This document shows, in pieces, positions 8,461 to 16,877 of a stretch of 64,000 bases of DNA (the stretch's first letter is position 1; each line of letters begins with the position of its first letter). The stretch comes from Hanamia caeni. Its GTDB lineage: Bacteria > Bacteroidota > Bacteroidia > Chitinophagales > Chitinophagaceae. The DNA is taken from assembly GCF_003721595.1 (NCBI RefSeq), contig NZ_RJJR01000008.1, positions 124,001 to 188,000 of the forward strand. Direction: 5' to 3'. The translations under genes and the position numbers were made by a program. The notes under the pieces are model-generated. The model worked only from the letters and a program-made list of their open reading frames with translations. It was not told where the DNA came from and did no database searches.

Positions 8461-10140
8461 TCAAATATTTCCTTTTTTTAATTCTTCTACTGCGTGATCC
8501 ACAGCGCGGGCGGTCATCGCCATATAGGTCAAAGATGGATTTACGCAATTGGAAGAAACCATAAATGAACCATCCGTTACGCAAACATTCGGCGCATCCC
8601 ACACCTGGTTCCATTTATTCAATACGGAAGTTTTAGGATCATTGCCCATCCTGGCGGTTCCCATTTCATGAATGCCTCTTCCCATGGTGCCATCGCCATT
8701 AAAGCCGCTTACATTTTTTACGCCCGCGGCAGTCAGCATTTCCATCGCATCGTTTTTCATATCCTCCCTCATCTTTCTTTCGTTGTCTTTCCATTCAGCA
8801 TCAAACGACAGCGTATTTAAACCCCATTTATCCTTCTTGTTTTTGTCTAATGTGATCTTGTTTTCATGATAGGGCAGAATTTCTCCGAAACCCCCTATCC
8901 CCATGGTCCAGCCTCCTGGTTCTGAAAGCGCATCTTTAAAATCGCCGCCGATATTCATTTCTGCTATTCCGCGTGTCCATCCTTCCCTGCTGGCTCCGCC
9001 CTGGTAGCCAAAGCCACGTATATAATCTCTTTTATCACCAAATAAATTTCGGAAACGTGGAATATAAATTCCATTTGCCCTGCGGCCATAATAATATTTA
9101 TCATCGTATCCTTCCACAGTTCCTGAGGCACCCACTCCCAGGTGATGGTCCATTATATTATGCCCCAATTCGCCACTGGCGCTGCCCAATCCGTCAGGCC
9201 AGATATCTGTTGCTGAATTCATTAATATCCAGGTGCTGTTAAATGTAGAGGCATTTAAGAAAATCACCTTCGCAAAATATTGATAGGTTTTATTGGTTTC
9301 CGCATCCAGCACTTCTACGCCCGTTGCCTTTTTTGAATCTTTATCATACAGGATTTTTGTAACAATAGACCAGGGCCGGAGCGTAAGCTTTCCCGTTTTC
9401 ATTGCTGCGGGCAAAGTAGAAGATTGTGTACTGAAATATGCGCCAAACGGGCATCCAAGCCAACACTTATTTCGATATTTACAATTGCTTCTTTCCTGGA
9501 TGGGTTCGGTAATATTAGCGGTACGCCCGATAATCATCTGGCGCTTATTTTCATAGTGTTGCTTTACACGGGCAGAAACATCTTTTTCCACGCAATTCAT
9601 TTCCATAGCGGGCATGAAATGGCTGTCGGGCAATTGAGGAAGATTTTCTTTAGAACCACTTACGCCGGCAAATTTTTCAACATAAGTATACCAGGGTTCA
9701 ATATCCTTATACCTGATGGGCCAGTCAATCGCAATGCCATCCTTTGCATTGGCCTCAAAATCAAAATCGCTCCAGCGGTAGCATTGCCTTCCCCATAAAA
9801 GCGAACGCCCCCCAACATGATATCCGCGAAACCAATCAAATCGTTTCACTTCTGTATAAGGGCTCTCTTTCTCATCCACCCACCAGTCAAGATTCATTTC
9901 GTTTAAAGGATAGTCTCTGCGCAGCACAGGATAATCTTTAATCATTTCCTGGGTGCGCCCGCCGCGATGCGCAAATTCCCACGGGCCTTTGGTAGCATTT
10001 ACATAATCTTTTACGTGCTCGATATTTTTCCCTCTTTCGAGCATAATGGTTTTAAGACCTTTTTCTGTGAGTTCTTTCGCAGCCCAGCCCCCTGAAATTC
10101 CGGAGCCGATAACGATTGCGTCGTAAGTATTGTCTGCCAT
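8461..10140 (-). CDS. GMC-family FAD-dependent sugar dehydrogenase with putative Fe-S cysteine motif
   Basis: 559 residues. FAD-binding dinucleotide motif AIVIGSGISGGWAAKEL at residues 8-24, E35 of the flavin site, GGRSLLWGRQC near 110, and C-terminal GIHEMGTARMG with NPSLTYMAMTARA supplying the His and Asn of the GMC active site. C220, C226 and C230 form C-x5-C-x3-C, the spacing that binds a 3Fe-4S cluster in bacterial FAD-glucose dehydrogenase. It has no signal of its own, consistent with piggy-back Tat export with the subunit at 7737. Likely oxidises a sugar hydroxyl, perhaps C3, in the periplasm. Substrate unknown. Confidence 0.93.
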   Translation of the reverse strand: MADNTYDAIVIGSGISGGWAAKELTEKGLKTIMLERGKNIEHVKDYVNATKGPWEFAHRGGRTQEMIKDYPVLRRDYPLNEMNLDWWVDEKESPYTEVKRFDWFRGYHVGGRSLLWGRQCYRWSDFDFEANAKDGIAIDWPIRYKDIEPWYTYVEKFAGVSGSKENLPQLPDSHFMPAMEMNCVEKDVSARVKQHYENKRQMIIGRTANITEPIQERSNCKYRNKCWLGCPFGAYFSTQSSTLPAAMKTGKLTLRPWSIVTKILYDKDSKKATGVEVLDAETNKTYQYFAKVIFLNASTFNSTWILMNSATDIWPDGLGSASGELGHNIMDHHLGVGASGTVEGYDDKYYYGRRANGIYIPRFRNLFGDKRDYIRGFGYQGGASREGWTRGIAEMNIGGDFKDALSEPGGWTMGIGGFGEILPYHENKITLDKNKKDKWGLNTLSFDAEWKDNERKMREDMKNDAMEMLTAAGVKNVSGFNGDGTMGRGIHEMGTARMGNDPKTSVLNKWNQVWDAPNVCVTDGSFMVSSNCVNPSLTYMAMTARAVDHAVEELKKGNI

Positions 10141-10213
10141 TTTTTGTTTAATTATTAAATTATTTAATTATTATATTCTTGTTTATCACTTTCGGATTAT
10201 CCAATTGGCTTAA

Positions 10214-11113
10214 TTAAACGTCACAAATCTTAATAGCTTCTCTTAACGAATCTAATTTATCAGGATAAGTTGGAACAAATTCCTGGGCCACATGTCCCTT
10301 AAATCCCGTTTCCACAATAGCTTTCATTACTGCCGGGTAATATAATTCCTGTGAGTTATTAATTTCATGCCGGCCCGGAACACCGCCTGTATGATAATGA
10401 GCTATGTATTGGTGATAATCCCGGATGTTTCTTATGATATCTCCTTCCTGTATTTGCATGTGATAGATATCAAAGAGCAACTTAAAATTTTCCGAGTCAA
10501 TCATCTTGCACAGTTCTGCCCCCCATTCCACATGGTTACACATATAGTCTTTATGATCGATTTTGCTGTTCAATAATTCCATCACCATCGTAACGCCGTT
10601 CTTTTCAGCAAAAGGCACTATTTTTTCCAAAGCAGTTTTGCAATTTTTCATCCCGGTTTCGTCATCCATTCCCTCGCGTTTACCGCTGAAGCAGATCAGG
10701 TTTTTATAGCCGGCTTTTGCCATGATTGGAATAACTTCTAAATATTCTTTAATTAGGTTTTCATGATAAATAGGATTATCAAGGCCGTTGTAAAGATTAT
10801 TGTCTCCGGCAGAATAACACATTGAACTGTAGATTCCATGTTTTTGCAAAGTGGGCCAGTCTTTTGGCCCCACCAAATCAATGGCATTGAAACCAATTTC
10901 TTTTACAGCTTTACATAAATCATCTAATGATAGATAATCGAATGTCCATTTTGAAACCGAGTGATTGATATTGCCTTTCAATTTTATATTTTTTCTGGAT
11001 TTATTTTCTGATGCGTTGCAGGCAGCCAGCGTGGATGCCGGAGTTATCGCAAACGCCGAAGCGCCGATAGCCAGATTTTTTAACAAGGTCCGCCTTGTTT
11101 GTTTCATTTTCAT
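10214..11113 (-). CDS. Xylose-isomerase-like TIM-barrel protein, Tat-exported lipoprotein
   Basis: 299 residues. N-terminus MKMKQTRRTLLKNLAIG carries a Tat motif, followed by a hydrophobic stretch and a lipobox near TLAAC. The mature part is an AP-endonuclease-2/hydroxypyruvate-isomerase-like barrel; metal-ligand candidates are E in VMELLNS, D in LLFDIYHMQ, H in HYHTGG and E in AQEFVP. Such proteins isomerise or epimerise sugars, including 3-keto-sugars. Export is unusual for an isomerase and matches a periplasmic oxidation route. It sits 73 bp upstream of the GMC gene and 6 bp downstream of the MFS gene. Confidence 0.85.
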   Translation of the reverse strand: MKMKQTRRTLLKNLAIGASAFAITPASTLAACNASENKSRKNIKLKGNINHSVSKWTFDYLSLDDLCKAVKEIGFNAIDLVGPKDWPTLQKHGIYSSMCYSAGDNNLYNGLDNPIYHENLIKEYLEVIPIMAKAGYKNLICFSGKREGMDDETGMKNCKTALEKIVPFAEKNGVTMVMELLNSKIDHKDYMCNHVEWGAELCKMIDSENFKLLFDIYHMQIQEGDIIRNIRDYHQYIAHYHTGGVPGRHEINNSQELYYPAVMKAIVETGFKGHVAQEFVPTYPDKLDSLREAIKICDV

Positions 11114-11119
11114 ATTTTA

Positions 11120-12364
11120 TCAATTGTGAATAACGGGTTTTTCATTTTTATCGTGAAACGAAAATGCAAATAATAAAAATACCACAAAGGCAATTCCGGC
11201 CGGAATAATCCAAATCATCTTCCAGTCCACTGCAGAAGTAGTAGTGTATGCATCTTTAATCAGTCCGGCAATTTCAAATCCTATCAACATACCTATGCCA
11301 TAAGTGGCTAAGGTTATTAACCCTTGCGCTGCGCTTTTAAATTTTGGACCGGCTTTGGCATCTGTATAAATTTGCCCTGATACCATGAAAAAGTCGTAGC
11401 AAATACCATGTAAAATAATACCTATTATCAGCATGAAGGTCAAATCATCAGCATTTCCGTAAGCAAACAATGCATAACGGATAGCCCAGGCAAGCATACC
11501 GGCCATAATCGTCTTTTTAAATCCGAATTTTTTGAAAAAGAACGGAAGCATCAATAGGAAAAATATTTCAAAAAACTGGCCTAAACTCATTTTGGCCGTA
11601 GCATTGGTCATGCCGATATCTGTAAGAAATGGATTGGCGTATTGATAATAAAATGCAAGAGGAATATCTATCAAAATGGAAGCAATAAAAAATATCAGGT
11701 AATTTTTATCCTTCAATAATTTTAAAGCATCCAAACCTAAGATTTCAGAAACTTTTACTGAAGTTCCTTTAGCTATTTTTGGTGGTGTTTTTGGCAAAGT
11801 GAAACTAAAAATACCCAGAGCCAAAGAAGCAATTGAAGCCATTAAGAAAGTGTTTTTTATCAACCCGGCTTTAATGTTTTCTTCGGAATCCCATACAAAA
11901 AAGCTAATAGCAAGCCCGGCAACGATCCATCCTATGGTGCCCCAAACTCTTATGGGTGGAAATTGCTTTTCGGTATTGGTCATTTGGTTAAATGATATGG
12001 AATTAACCAATGCCAATGTGGGCATAAACAATATCATATATATTAAGAGATAATAAAAAACTACGGGAGGATATACGTTGGTGACTGCGCCGATACTGTA
12101 AACCTGGTACAAAAAAATCGCGCCGATAATGTGCAGTATACCCAAAATTTTTTCTGCATTGAAATAACGGTCTGCGATTAATCCGATAATAAACGGAGCA
12201 ATAATGGCTCCCCAGGACTGGGTGGAAAATACTGCGCCGGTTTGCGCGCCATTTGCATGAAGGTTATTTATTAAAAAAGTGCCGAGCGTTACAAACCATG
12301 CCCCCCACACAAAAAATTCTAAGAACATCATGGTGGAAAGTTGCAGGCGGGTGGTAGTTTTCAT
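11120..12364 (-). CDS. MFS transporter, nucleoside:H+ symporter (NupG)-like
   Basis: 414 residues with about twelve hydrophobic segments. The start (TTRLQLSTMMFLEFFVWGAWFVTLG) and GLIADRYFNAEKILG resemble the NupG/XapB branch of the major facilitator superfamily, members of which in Bacteroidota often accompany sugar-isomerase and GMC genes. It is the first gene of a four-gene minus-strand operon (transporter, isomerase, GMC, subunit 3) and would import the product of the periplasmic oxidation. The substrate is probably a sugar derivative rather than a nucleoside; this is inference from context. Confidence 0.88.
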   Translation of the reverse strand: MKTTTRLQLSTMMFLEFFVWGAWFVTLGTFLINNLHANGAQTGAVFSTQSWGAIIAPFIIGLIADRYFNAEKILGILHIIGAIFLYQVYSIGAVTNVYPPVVFYYLLIYMILFMPTLALVNSISFNQMTNTEKQFPPIRVWGTIGWIVAGLAISFFVWDSEENIKAGLIKNTFLMASIASLALGIFSFTLPKTPPKIAKGTSVKVSEILGLDALKLLKDKNYLIFFIASILIDIPLAFYYQYANPFLTDIGMTNATAKMSLGQFFEIFFLLMLPFFFKKFGFKKTIMAGMLAWAIRYALFAYGNADDLTFMLIIGIILHGICYDFFMVSGQIYTDAKAGPKFKSAAQGLITLATYGIGMLIGFEIAGLIKDAYTTTSAVDWKMIWIIPAGIAFVVFLLFAFSFHDKNEKPVIHN

Positions 12365-12718
12365 TAAGAGATATTCGAATTTGAAATTTATATTTTTTAG
12401 CTATCCTTCCGTTTTCAGTTAAAATAAGCCCTGGGTTTTATACTTGAAAACAACAATATCGTTAAAGTCCTTATTTGGAAGTTTAAATGTACAGATTAAT
12501 TGTTTAAATAAAAGTCAGGCCAATAAAAAATTTGCATTTCATAAATTTAGCTGGATAAAATCAGTTTAAAAAAAATTTAGGAACTGCCAGTAAACGGGCA
12601 AATACGAGCATTTTTTATTTTGCTTTTTTTAGAAAAAAATTTTTGATATGATCATTTGGTATAAAGAGGAGACTTAATTTTACACAAAAGATTATAGCCG
12701 TAAAAATCGTCCGCAAAA
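12365..12718. promoter_or_regulatory. Divergent promoter region between the MFS operon and the Nudix regulator
   Basis: 354 bp, very AT-rich, without a gene. It must hold the promoters for the minus-strand operon and the plus-strand regulator. I cannot place either promoter with confidence; no clean TTTG/TAnnTTTG pair stands out. One copy of the bipartite motif lies at 12588-12621. An operator for the Nudix regulator would be expected here. Confidence 0.5.
12588..12621 (-). repeat. Bipartite intergenic motif, copy 3
   Basis: On the minus strand AAAATAAAAA is followed at the standard offset by CGTTTACTGG. It lies 222 bp upstream of the MFS start and about 100 bp before the regulator start on the other strand. 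Confidence 0.5.
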
Positions 12719-13456
12719 GTGTCAAGTCAAAATCATATCGCATATCCACAATCAAAAACGCTAAAAGGTTTATTAACAGAAGTTCAAAGCATTAACCGGG
12801 TAGCCTTATCTGTAGATTGCGTTATTTTTGGTTTTGATGAAAACAAGCTAAAAGTATTGCTCATCCGATCCGACCTGAAAAAATACCAAAATAAATTTTC
12901 CCTTTTGGGCGACCTGGTAAAGCCAAATGAAGATTTGGAGGAAAGCGCCCTCCGGATTCTGAAACAGCGCACCGGTATAGACGATCTTTTCCTGGAGCAG
13001 GTACATACTTTTGGTGAGGTGAGCCGCCATCCTGCGGGACGTGTAGTAACAGTAGCGTATTGCTCTTTAGTAAATGTGCAGCACCACCGGTTGCAAATTC
13101 TGGATAACGATCTTCACTGGCATGAGGTAGCGTCAGCAAATGATTTATTATTTGATCACAAAAAGATACTTGATTGCTGCTATGCATGGCTGCAAAAACG
13201 TGTGCAGGAACATCCTTTGGCTTTTAATCTTCTCCCCAACAAATTTTCATTACGCGAACTTCAGAATCTTTACGAAGCCATTCTTAATAAAAAACTGGAC
13301 CGCCGGAATTTCAGGAAAAAATTCTTTTCTATGAATTTTTTAATAGACCAGGGCGAACAGGAGCAAAATGTGCCACACAGGCCGGGAAGGCTTTATAAGT
13401 TCGATTATAAAAAGTATGAAAAGAATAAGAAAACCTGGTCTGGAATTGACTTTTAG
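12719..13456 (+). CDS. Nudix-domain transcriptional regulator (NrtR/AraR-like)
   Basis: 245 residues. Residues about 30-160 form a Nudix fold (SVDCVIFGFDENKLKVLLIR), but the Nudix box is degenerate: G-x5-E is present while the REUxEE core reads RILKQR, so hydrolase activity is unlikely and ligand sensing likely. The last 80 residues (FSLRELQNLYEAIL, RRNFRKKF, RPGRLYKFD) match the winged helix-turn-helix of NrtR-type regulators. Bacteroidetes use such proteins (for example AraR) to control sugar catabolism. The start is GTG at 12719; an in-frame stop lies at 12701. Divergent from the MFS-GMC operon, its probable target. Confidence 0.88.
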   Translation: MSSQNHIAYPQSKTLKGLLTEVQSINRVALSVDCVIFGFDENKLKVLLIRSDLKKYQNKFSLLGDLVKPNEDLEESALRILKQRTGIDDLFLEQVHTFGEVSRHPAGRVVTVAYCSLVNVQHHRLQILDNDLHWHEVASANDLLFDHKKILDCCYAWLQKRVQEHPLAFNLLPNKFSLRELQNLYEAILNKKLDRRNFRKKFFSMNFLIDQGEQEQNVPHRPGRLYKFDYKKYEKNKKTWSGIDF

Positions 13457-13882
13457 GTTTTTTAGTTTTCAATTTTTCTGCATTCAGTTCAAAAAAAAAC
13501 TTCCGCTGGTTGGGCGGAAGTTTTTTAAAAATTTCATTTCTGAAGGTTACCGGTTTTTCAAGGATGGTTACGGCTGGATTAAGGCCGGTTTTCATTGGGA
13601 TAAATATTTTTCAAAAGGATAGTTCAAAAAAAAAAGAAGTTGACTGATATCGGATTTATTGGTTTTTCCTGGATTAAAGAAATTGATATTTTTCAATGGA
13701 TTTGGATTGGCGATTAATGTTTGTTGAACATCAATCAACTTCTGAGAACAAAGATAGGCCGCACTACATCACTGCACAAGCGCAAAACGGACTAATTTTT
13801 TTGATACTGAATTTACTGCGCAAATCGTAATTGTACGAATGGCCGAAAAGTTTATTTACTTATTTCTTTCTTATTCTGACGT
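13457..13882. other. Convergent intergenic region, no recognised gene
   Basis: 426 bp between the regulator and homoserine dehydrogenase, both ending here. It holds the strong terminator at 13491-13530. The following stretch contains short aromatic-rich open frames without a credible start (for example one ending near 13622) that I do not call. No other element was recognised. Confidence 0.5.
13494..13526 (+). terminator. Rho-independent terminator after the Nudix regulator
   Basis: Stem CTTCCGC / GCGGAAG with a 7-nt loop, extended by A6 on the left and T6 on the right. The symmetric A and T runs make it usable from both strands, so it may also protect against read-through from the convergent homoserine dehydrogenase gene. 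Confidence 0.88.
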
Positions 13883-15166
13883 TCAATTAGAACCTGAGAG
13901 TGCAAAACTGCCACCAAATCCAGCCAATTCAAGGCTTCTCTTCTTCAGCTTTACAATTTCAAGAGATTCAATGATTGGATCAGCCGTCAAGACAAGGGAA
14001 ACATTATTTTTTTTCCACCAGTCGTTTTCCTGCAGCTTTTTGAAATGTATAATACCCACCAAATAGTTGTTATGATCGTTTGAATGCCATTCTTCTATAC
14101 TTTCAAAATCCTCTTTGTGCACATGGCTCCAGTCGGTAAAGGCTAAATATGCTTTTACATAAAAGTCGTTGGTAAGCTCATTTTGCTGATCTCTGAACAA
14201 TTTTTTGTATTCATATTTATATCCGTAGCGCAACGCAGAAATATCGCTCAATACCGCAGATGCCGTCGGCAGGCTGCCTGCGCCTTTGCCATAAAAGAAT
14301 TGTTTATCTGCAAAAGAGCTTTCAATCACCACGCCATTATATTCGTTTTTAACAAAAGCCAGTTGGTCGTCTTTTTTTACAAAATGGGGCAATACAAAAG
14401 CAGCCACGTTACCATTTTTTAATTTTTTAGCCGATGCCACCAGCTTTATTACGCAGTCCTTTGTATCAGCCTGTAGCGCATCGTCAGATGTGATATTCTG
14501 AATGCCGGTAAACACGAGGTTTGCCGGCTTAAGCAATAATCCATAAGAATGGCACAACAAGAAAGTCCACTTGTTTAAGGCATCGTATCCTTCTACATCC
14601 AGCGTAGGATTGCTTTCTGCAAAACCCAATTGTTGCGCCTGTATCAGGGCGTCTCTAAAAGAAAGCCTGTCCTCAAACATTTTGGTTAAAATATAATTCG
14701 TTGACCCATTCACGACGGCATTAATGGAATGCAACAAATCATTGTCATAATATTCTTCGAGGTTGCGGATAACCGGGATAGATGCGCAGCAGGCTGCTTC
14801 ATAAAGAAATGAAACCTCATTGCTGCGGCTTAATTCAATTAAATCAGGAAGATGCTCGGCAATCATTTTTTTGCTGGCGCTTACTACCGATTTTCCGTTC
14901 TTAAAAGCAGTGGTTACAATGTCAAAGGCTGCATCAGCATCATCAATCATTTCTACGATTACATTGATTTCAGGATCATCTAATAAAAGGTTTTTGTTGG
15001 TGGTAAACAATTCCGGCGGAGCGTTTCTTTTTTTATCGGGATGCTTTATGCAAACTTTCTTAATGCGCGCATTTAATGTCGGCGTTAAATTGAGCACTTT
15101 ATACAGGCCTTCGCCTACTACACCAAAACCAAATAATCCTAACACCAGCTTCTTATCTGTTTCCAT
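13883..15166 (-). CDS. hom: Homoserine dehydrogenase
   Basis: About 427 residues. NAD(P)-binding motif LGLFGFGVVGEGLYKVL at the N-terminus, NGSTNYILTKM near residue 150, LGFAESNPTLDVEGYDALNK near 180 (substrate-site region) and GKGAGSLPTASAVLSDI near 300. Catalyses reduction of aspartate semialdehyde to homoserine, the branch point to threonine and methionine. No kinase domain is fused. I start it at the ATG at 15166 (METDKK); the frame extends to a GTG at 15205, which is less likely. A SAM-I riboswitch and terminator lie directly upstream, so the gene is predicted to be shut down when S-adenosylmethionine is plentiful. Confidence 0.95.
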   Translation of the reverse strand: METDKKLVLGLFGFGVVGEGLYKVLNLTPTLNARIKKVCIKHPDKKRNAPPELFTTNKNLLLDDPEINVIVEMIDDADAAFDIVTTAFKNGKSVVSASKKMIAEHLPDLIELSRSNEVSFLYEAACCASIPVIRNLEEYYDNDLLHSINAVVNGSTNYILTKMFEDRLSFRDALIQAQQLGFAESNPTLDVEGYDALNKWTFLLCHSYGLLLKPANLVFTGIQNITSDDALQADTKDCVIKLVASAKKLKNGNVAAFVLPHFVKKDDQLAFVKNEYNGVVIESSFADKQFFYGKGAGSLPTASAVLSDISALRYGYKYEYKKLFRDQQNELTNDFYVKAYLAFTDWSHVHKEDFESIEEWHSNDHNNYLVGIIHFKKLQENDWWKKNNVSLVLTADPIIESLEIVKLKKRSLELAGFGGSFALSGSN

Positions 15167-15241
15167 TTTTGTCTTTTTTTCTTTAAAAAATAGTACTGTT
15201 TTCACTTAAGAAAGGATTGCATCTTCTGATGAACCTATGGC

Positions 15242-15272
15242 AAAAAAAAACCCACCCGACAGTTCAGGTGAG
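15242..15272 (-). terminator. Riboswitch-controlled terminator before hom
   Basis: On the minus strand a 9-bp stem (CTCACCTGA pairing with TCGGGTGGG, two G-U pairs or so, 4-nt loop) is followed by nine T. It lies between the SAM-I aptamer and the hom start. Bases 15258-15266 can instead pair with 15311-15321 immediately after the aptamer, giving an antiterminator. Confidence 0.9.
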
Positions 15273-15320
15273 TTGATGTTTTTATTGGGAAACCAATGTA
15301 CAAACTAAAACTTGAGCTGT

Positions 15321-15429
15321 CTTATCTCTCCCGCTCTTGCGATGGGGATGGAGTTAGCACCTTTTAATGCTATGCATTTCAGGTTGCCAAGGCGTCGCCG
15401 GGCCATTTCCCTCTGCCTTTCTTGATAAG
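15321..15429 (-). promoter_or_regulatory. SAM-I (S-box) riboswitch aptamer
   Basis: The minus strand reads with the canonical S-box landmarks in order: CTTATC (P1 5' side), AAGAAAGGCAGAGGGA, GGCCC, GACGCCTTGGCAACC, AAGGTGCTAACTCC, then GAGATAAG closing P1. Length about 109 nt, normal for the class. With the terminator at 15242-15272 it forms a complete transcription-attenuation switch: SAM bound stabilises P1 and allows the terminator; without SAM the P1 3' flank pairs with the terminator arm. It controls homoserine dehydrogenase. Confidence 0.97.
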
Positions 15430-15491
15430 TGAACCACAAAGAACTGGCGCAAAGTTGAGCGCCAAAGTTTAATTTGCCAAATATTTTTTGA

Positions 15492-15525
15492 CAGTAATCT
15501 GATAAATAACAATCATTTTTATTTT
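15492..15525 (-). repeat. Bipartite intergenic motif, copy 4
   Basis: On the minus strand AAAATAAAAA (15516-15525) is followed at the standard offset by ATTACTG (15492-15498). It sits about 60 nt upstream of the SAM-I aptamer, in the zone where the hom promoter must be. Confidence 0.5.
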
Positions 15526-15590
15526 GGAAAAAATTAAAATGACCGATGAATTTTCCAGGGTAACAGTACATCACAGGACGGTTTCATTAC

Positions 15591-15625
15591 TTTTGAATCA
15601 TATTTTGTGTTTTCAAATAAATTTG
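15591..15625 (+). promoter_or_regulatory. Candidate Bacteroidetes-type promoter for the gene at 15664
   Basis: TTTTG at 15591-15595 and TAAATTTG at 15618-15625 match the -33 TTTG and -7 TAnnTTTG consensus with a 22-nt spacer. The -7 box ends 38 nt before the ATG. Prediction by eye only. Confidence 0.4.
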
Positions 15626-15663
15626 AATAGCAGACTCATTCCATCCGACGTAAATTAAAACGT

Positions 15664-16809
15664 ATGAAATTAGAATACAATCCTCGGTATCCATCTATAG
15701 AAGATTTAAGAGCCAGGGCCAAAAAGAGAATTCCGGGTTTTGCGTTCGATTACCTGGATGGAGGCTGTAATGAAGAAATCAATTTACATAAAAACACTTC
15801 AGAAATCAGGGAAGTAGAACTTCTTCCTGAATATTTAAAAAATCATCCGGGGAGCGATATGAAAACGGAGCTTTTCGGTCATGTATATGATGCGCCTTTT
15901 GGCATTGCGCCGGTTGGCCTGCAGGGATTAATCTGGCCCAATTCTCCTGAAATACTGGCCCGGGCTGCCTTTAAACACAACATCCCTTTTGTGTTAAGCA
16001 CGGTTAGCACCAGCACCATCGAGCGTATCAGCGAACTTACCGAAGGCCAGGCGTGGTTTCAGTTGTATCATCCTGCCGAAAATTCATTAAGAGACCAGAT
16101 TATACAGCGCGCCGCAAATCATTGCCCGGTATTGGTAATACTCAGCGATGTGCCCACTTTTGGATACCGGAACAAAGAAATAAAAAACGGGCTTGCGATG
16201 CCTCCGCGAATGACGCTGCATAATATTCTTCAAATTATGAGCCGCCCGGGATGGGCGATAAAAACATTAGTGCACGGGCAGCCGTCATTTAAACTGATGA
16301 AGCCCTATATGCCCAGTGGAATGAACATGCACCATCTTGGTTTGTTTATGAACAAAACCTTTAATGGCCGTTTAAATGAAGATAAGATTTCAGCAATCCG
16401 CAATATGTGGAAGGGCAAACTGGTTTTAAAAGGAATCGTAAATGACGTGGATGTCGAGAAATGCATTCGCCTTGGTATGGATGGCATCATCGTTTCTAAC
16501 CATGGAGGCCGCCAACTAGATGCCGGCGAATCCACCATTCATTCATTAAACAGAATCGTGAGCCAGTATAAAGGTAAAATTAAAATCATGATGGATAGTG
16601 GCATGCGTTCAGGGCCTGATATTGCACGTACCCTGGCGTCGGGTGCTGAATTTGCTTTTTTAGGCAGAAGCTTTATGTACGGAGCGGCTGCGCTTGGCAA
16701 CGAAGGAGGTAATCACACGATAGTAATATTAAAACGCCAGTTGCAGCAAGTGATGGATCAGTTGTGTTGTGCTAATGTCACCGATTTTCCTGAATTTTTG
16801 GTAAAATGA
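15664..16809 (+). CDS. FMN-dependent alpha-hydroxy-acid oxidase/dehydrogenase (LldD family)
   Basis: 381 residues, the normal family length. FAFDYLDGG near residue 28, APFGIAPVGLQGL near 75, FQLYHP near 130, and the diagnostic GIIVSNHGGRQLD near 275 with the catalytic His, followed by IMMDSGMRSGPDIARTLASGA and FLGRSFMYGAAALG forming the FMN phosphate site. Family members oxidise L-lactate, glycolate or related 2-hydroxy acids. The equivalent of the common SVDTPxxGxR segment reads LSDVPTFGYRNKE, a slight variation. It stands alone with its own promoter-like sequence; the exact substrate is not determinable. Confidence 0.92.
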   Translation: MKLEYNPRYPSIEDLRARAKKRIPGFAFDYLDGGCNEEINLHKNTSEIREVELLPEYLKNHPGSDMKTELFGHVYDAPFGIAPVGLQGLIWPNSPEILARAAFKHNIPFVLSTVSTSTIERISELTEGQAWFQLYHPAENSLRDQIIQRAANHCPVLVILSDVPTFGYRNKEIKNGLAMPPRMTLHNILQIMSRPGWAIKTLVHGQPSFKLMKPYMPSGMNMHHLGLFMNKTFNGRLNEDKISAIRNMWKGKLVLKGIVNDVDVEKCIRLGMDGIIVSNHGGRQLDAGESTIHSLNRIVSQYKGKIKIMMDSGMRSGPDIARTLASGAEFAFLGRSFMYGAAALGNEGGNHTIVILKRQLQQVMDQLCCANVTDFPEFLVK

Positions 16810-16877
16810 AAAAGAATAAATTCAGAATTGCAGGCTTATAAAATTATAGTAAAGGGACAAATAAGCGCTATTTTTAT

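Noticed and set aside
13368..13622. Plus-strand frame ending with an aromatic-rich tail (GYGWIKAGFHWDKYF)
   Set aside because: Its left part overlaps the regulator in another frame and a terminator interrupts it; no credible start exists for the tail alone.
15305..15574. Minus-strand open frame of 89 codons upstream of hom
   Set aside because: It runs through the SAM-I aptamer; the RNA structure explains the sequence and the peptide has no recognisable features.
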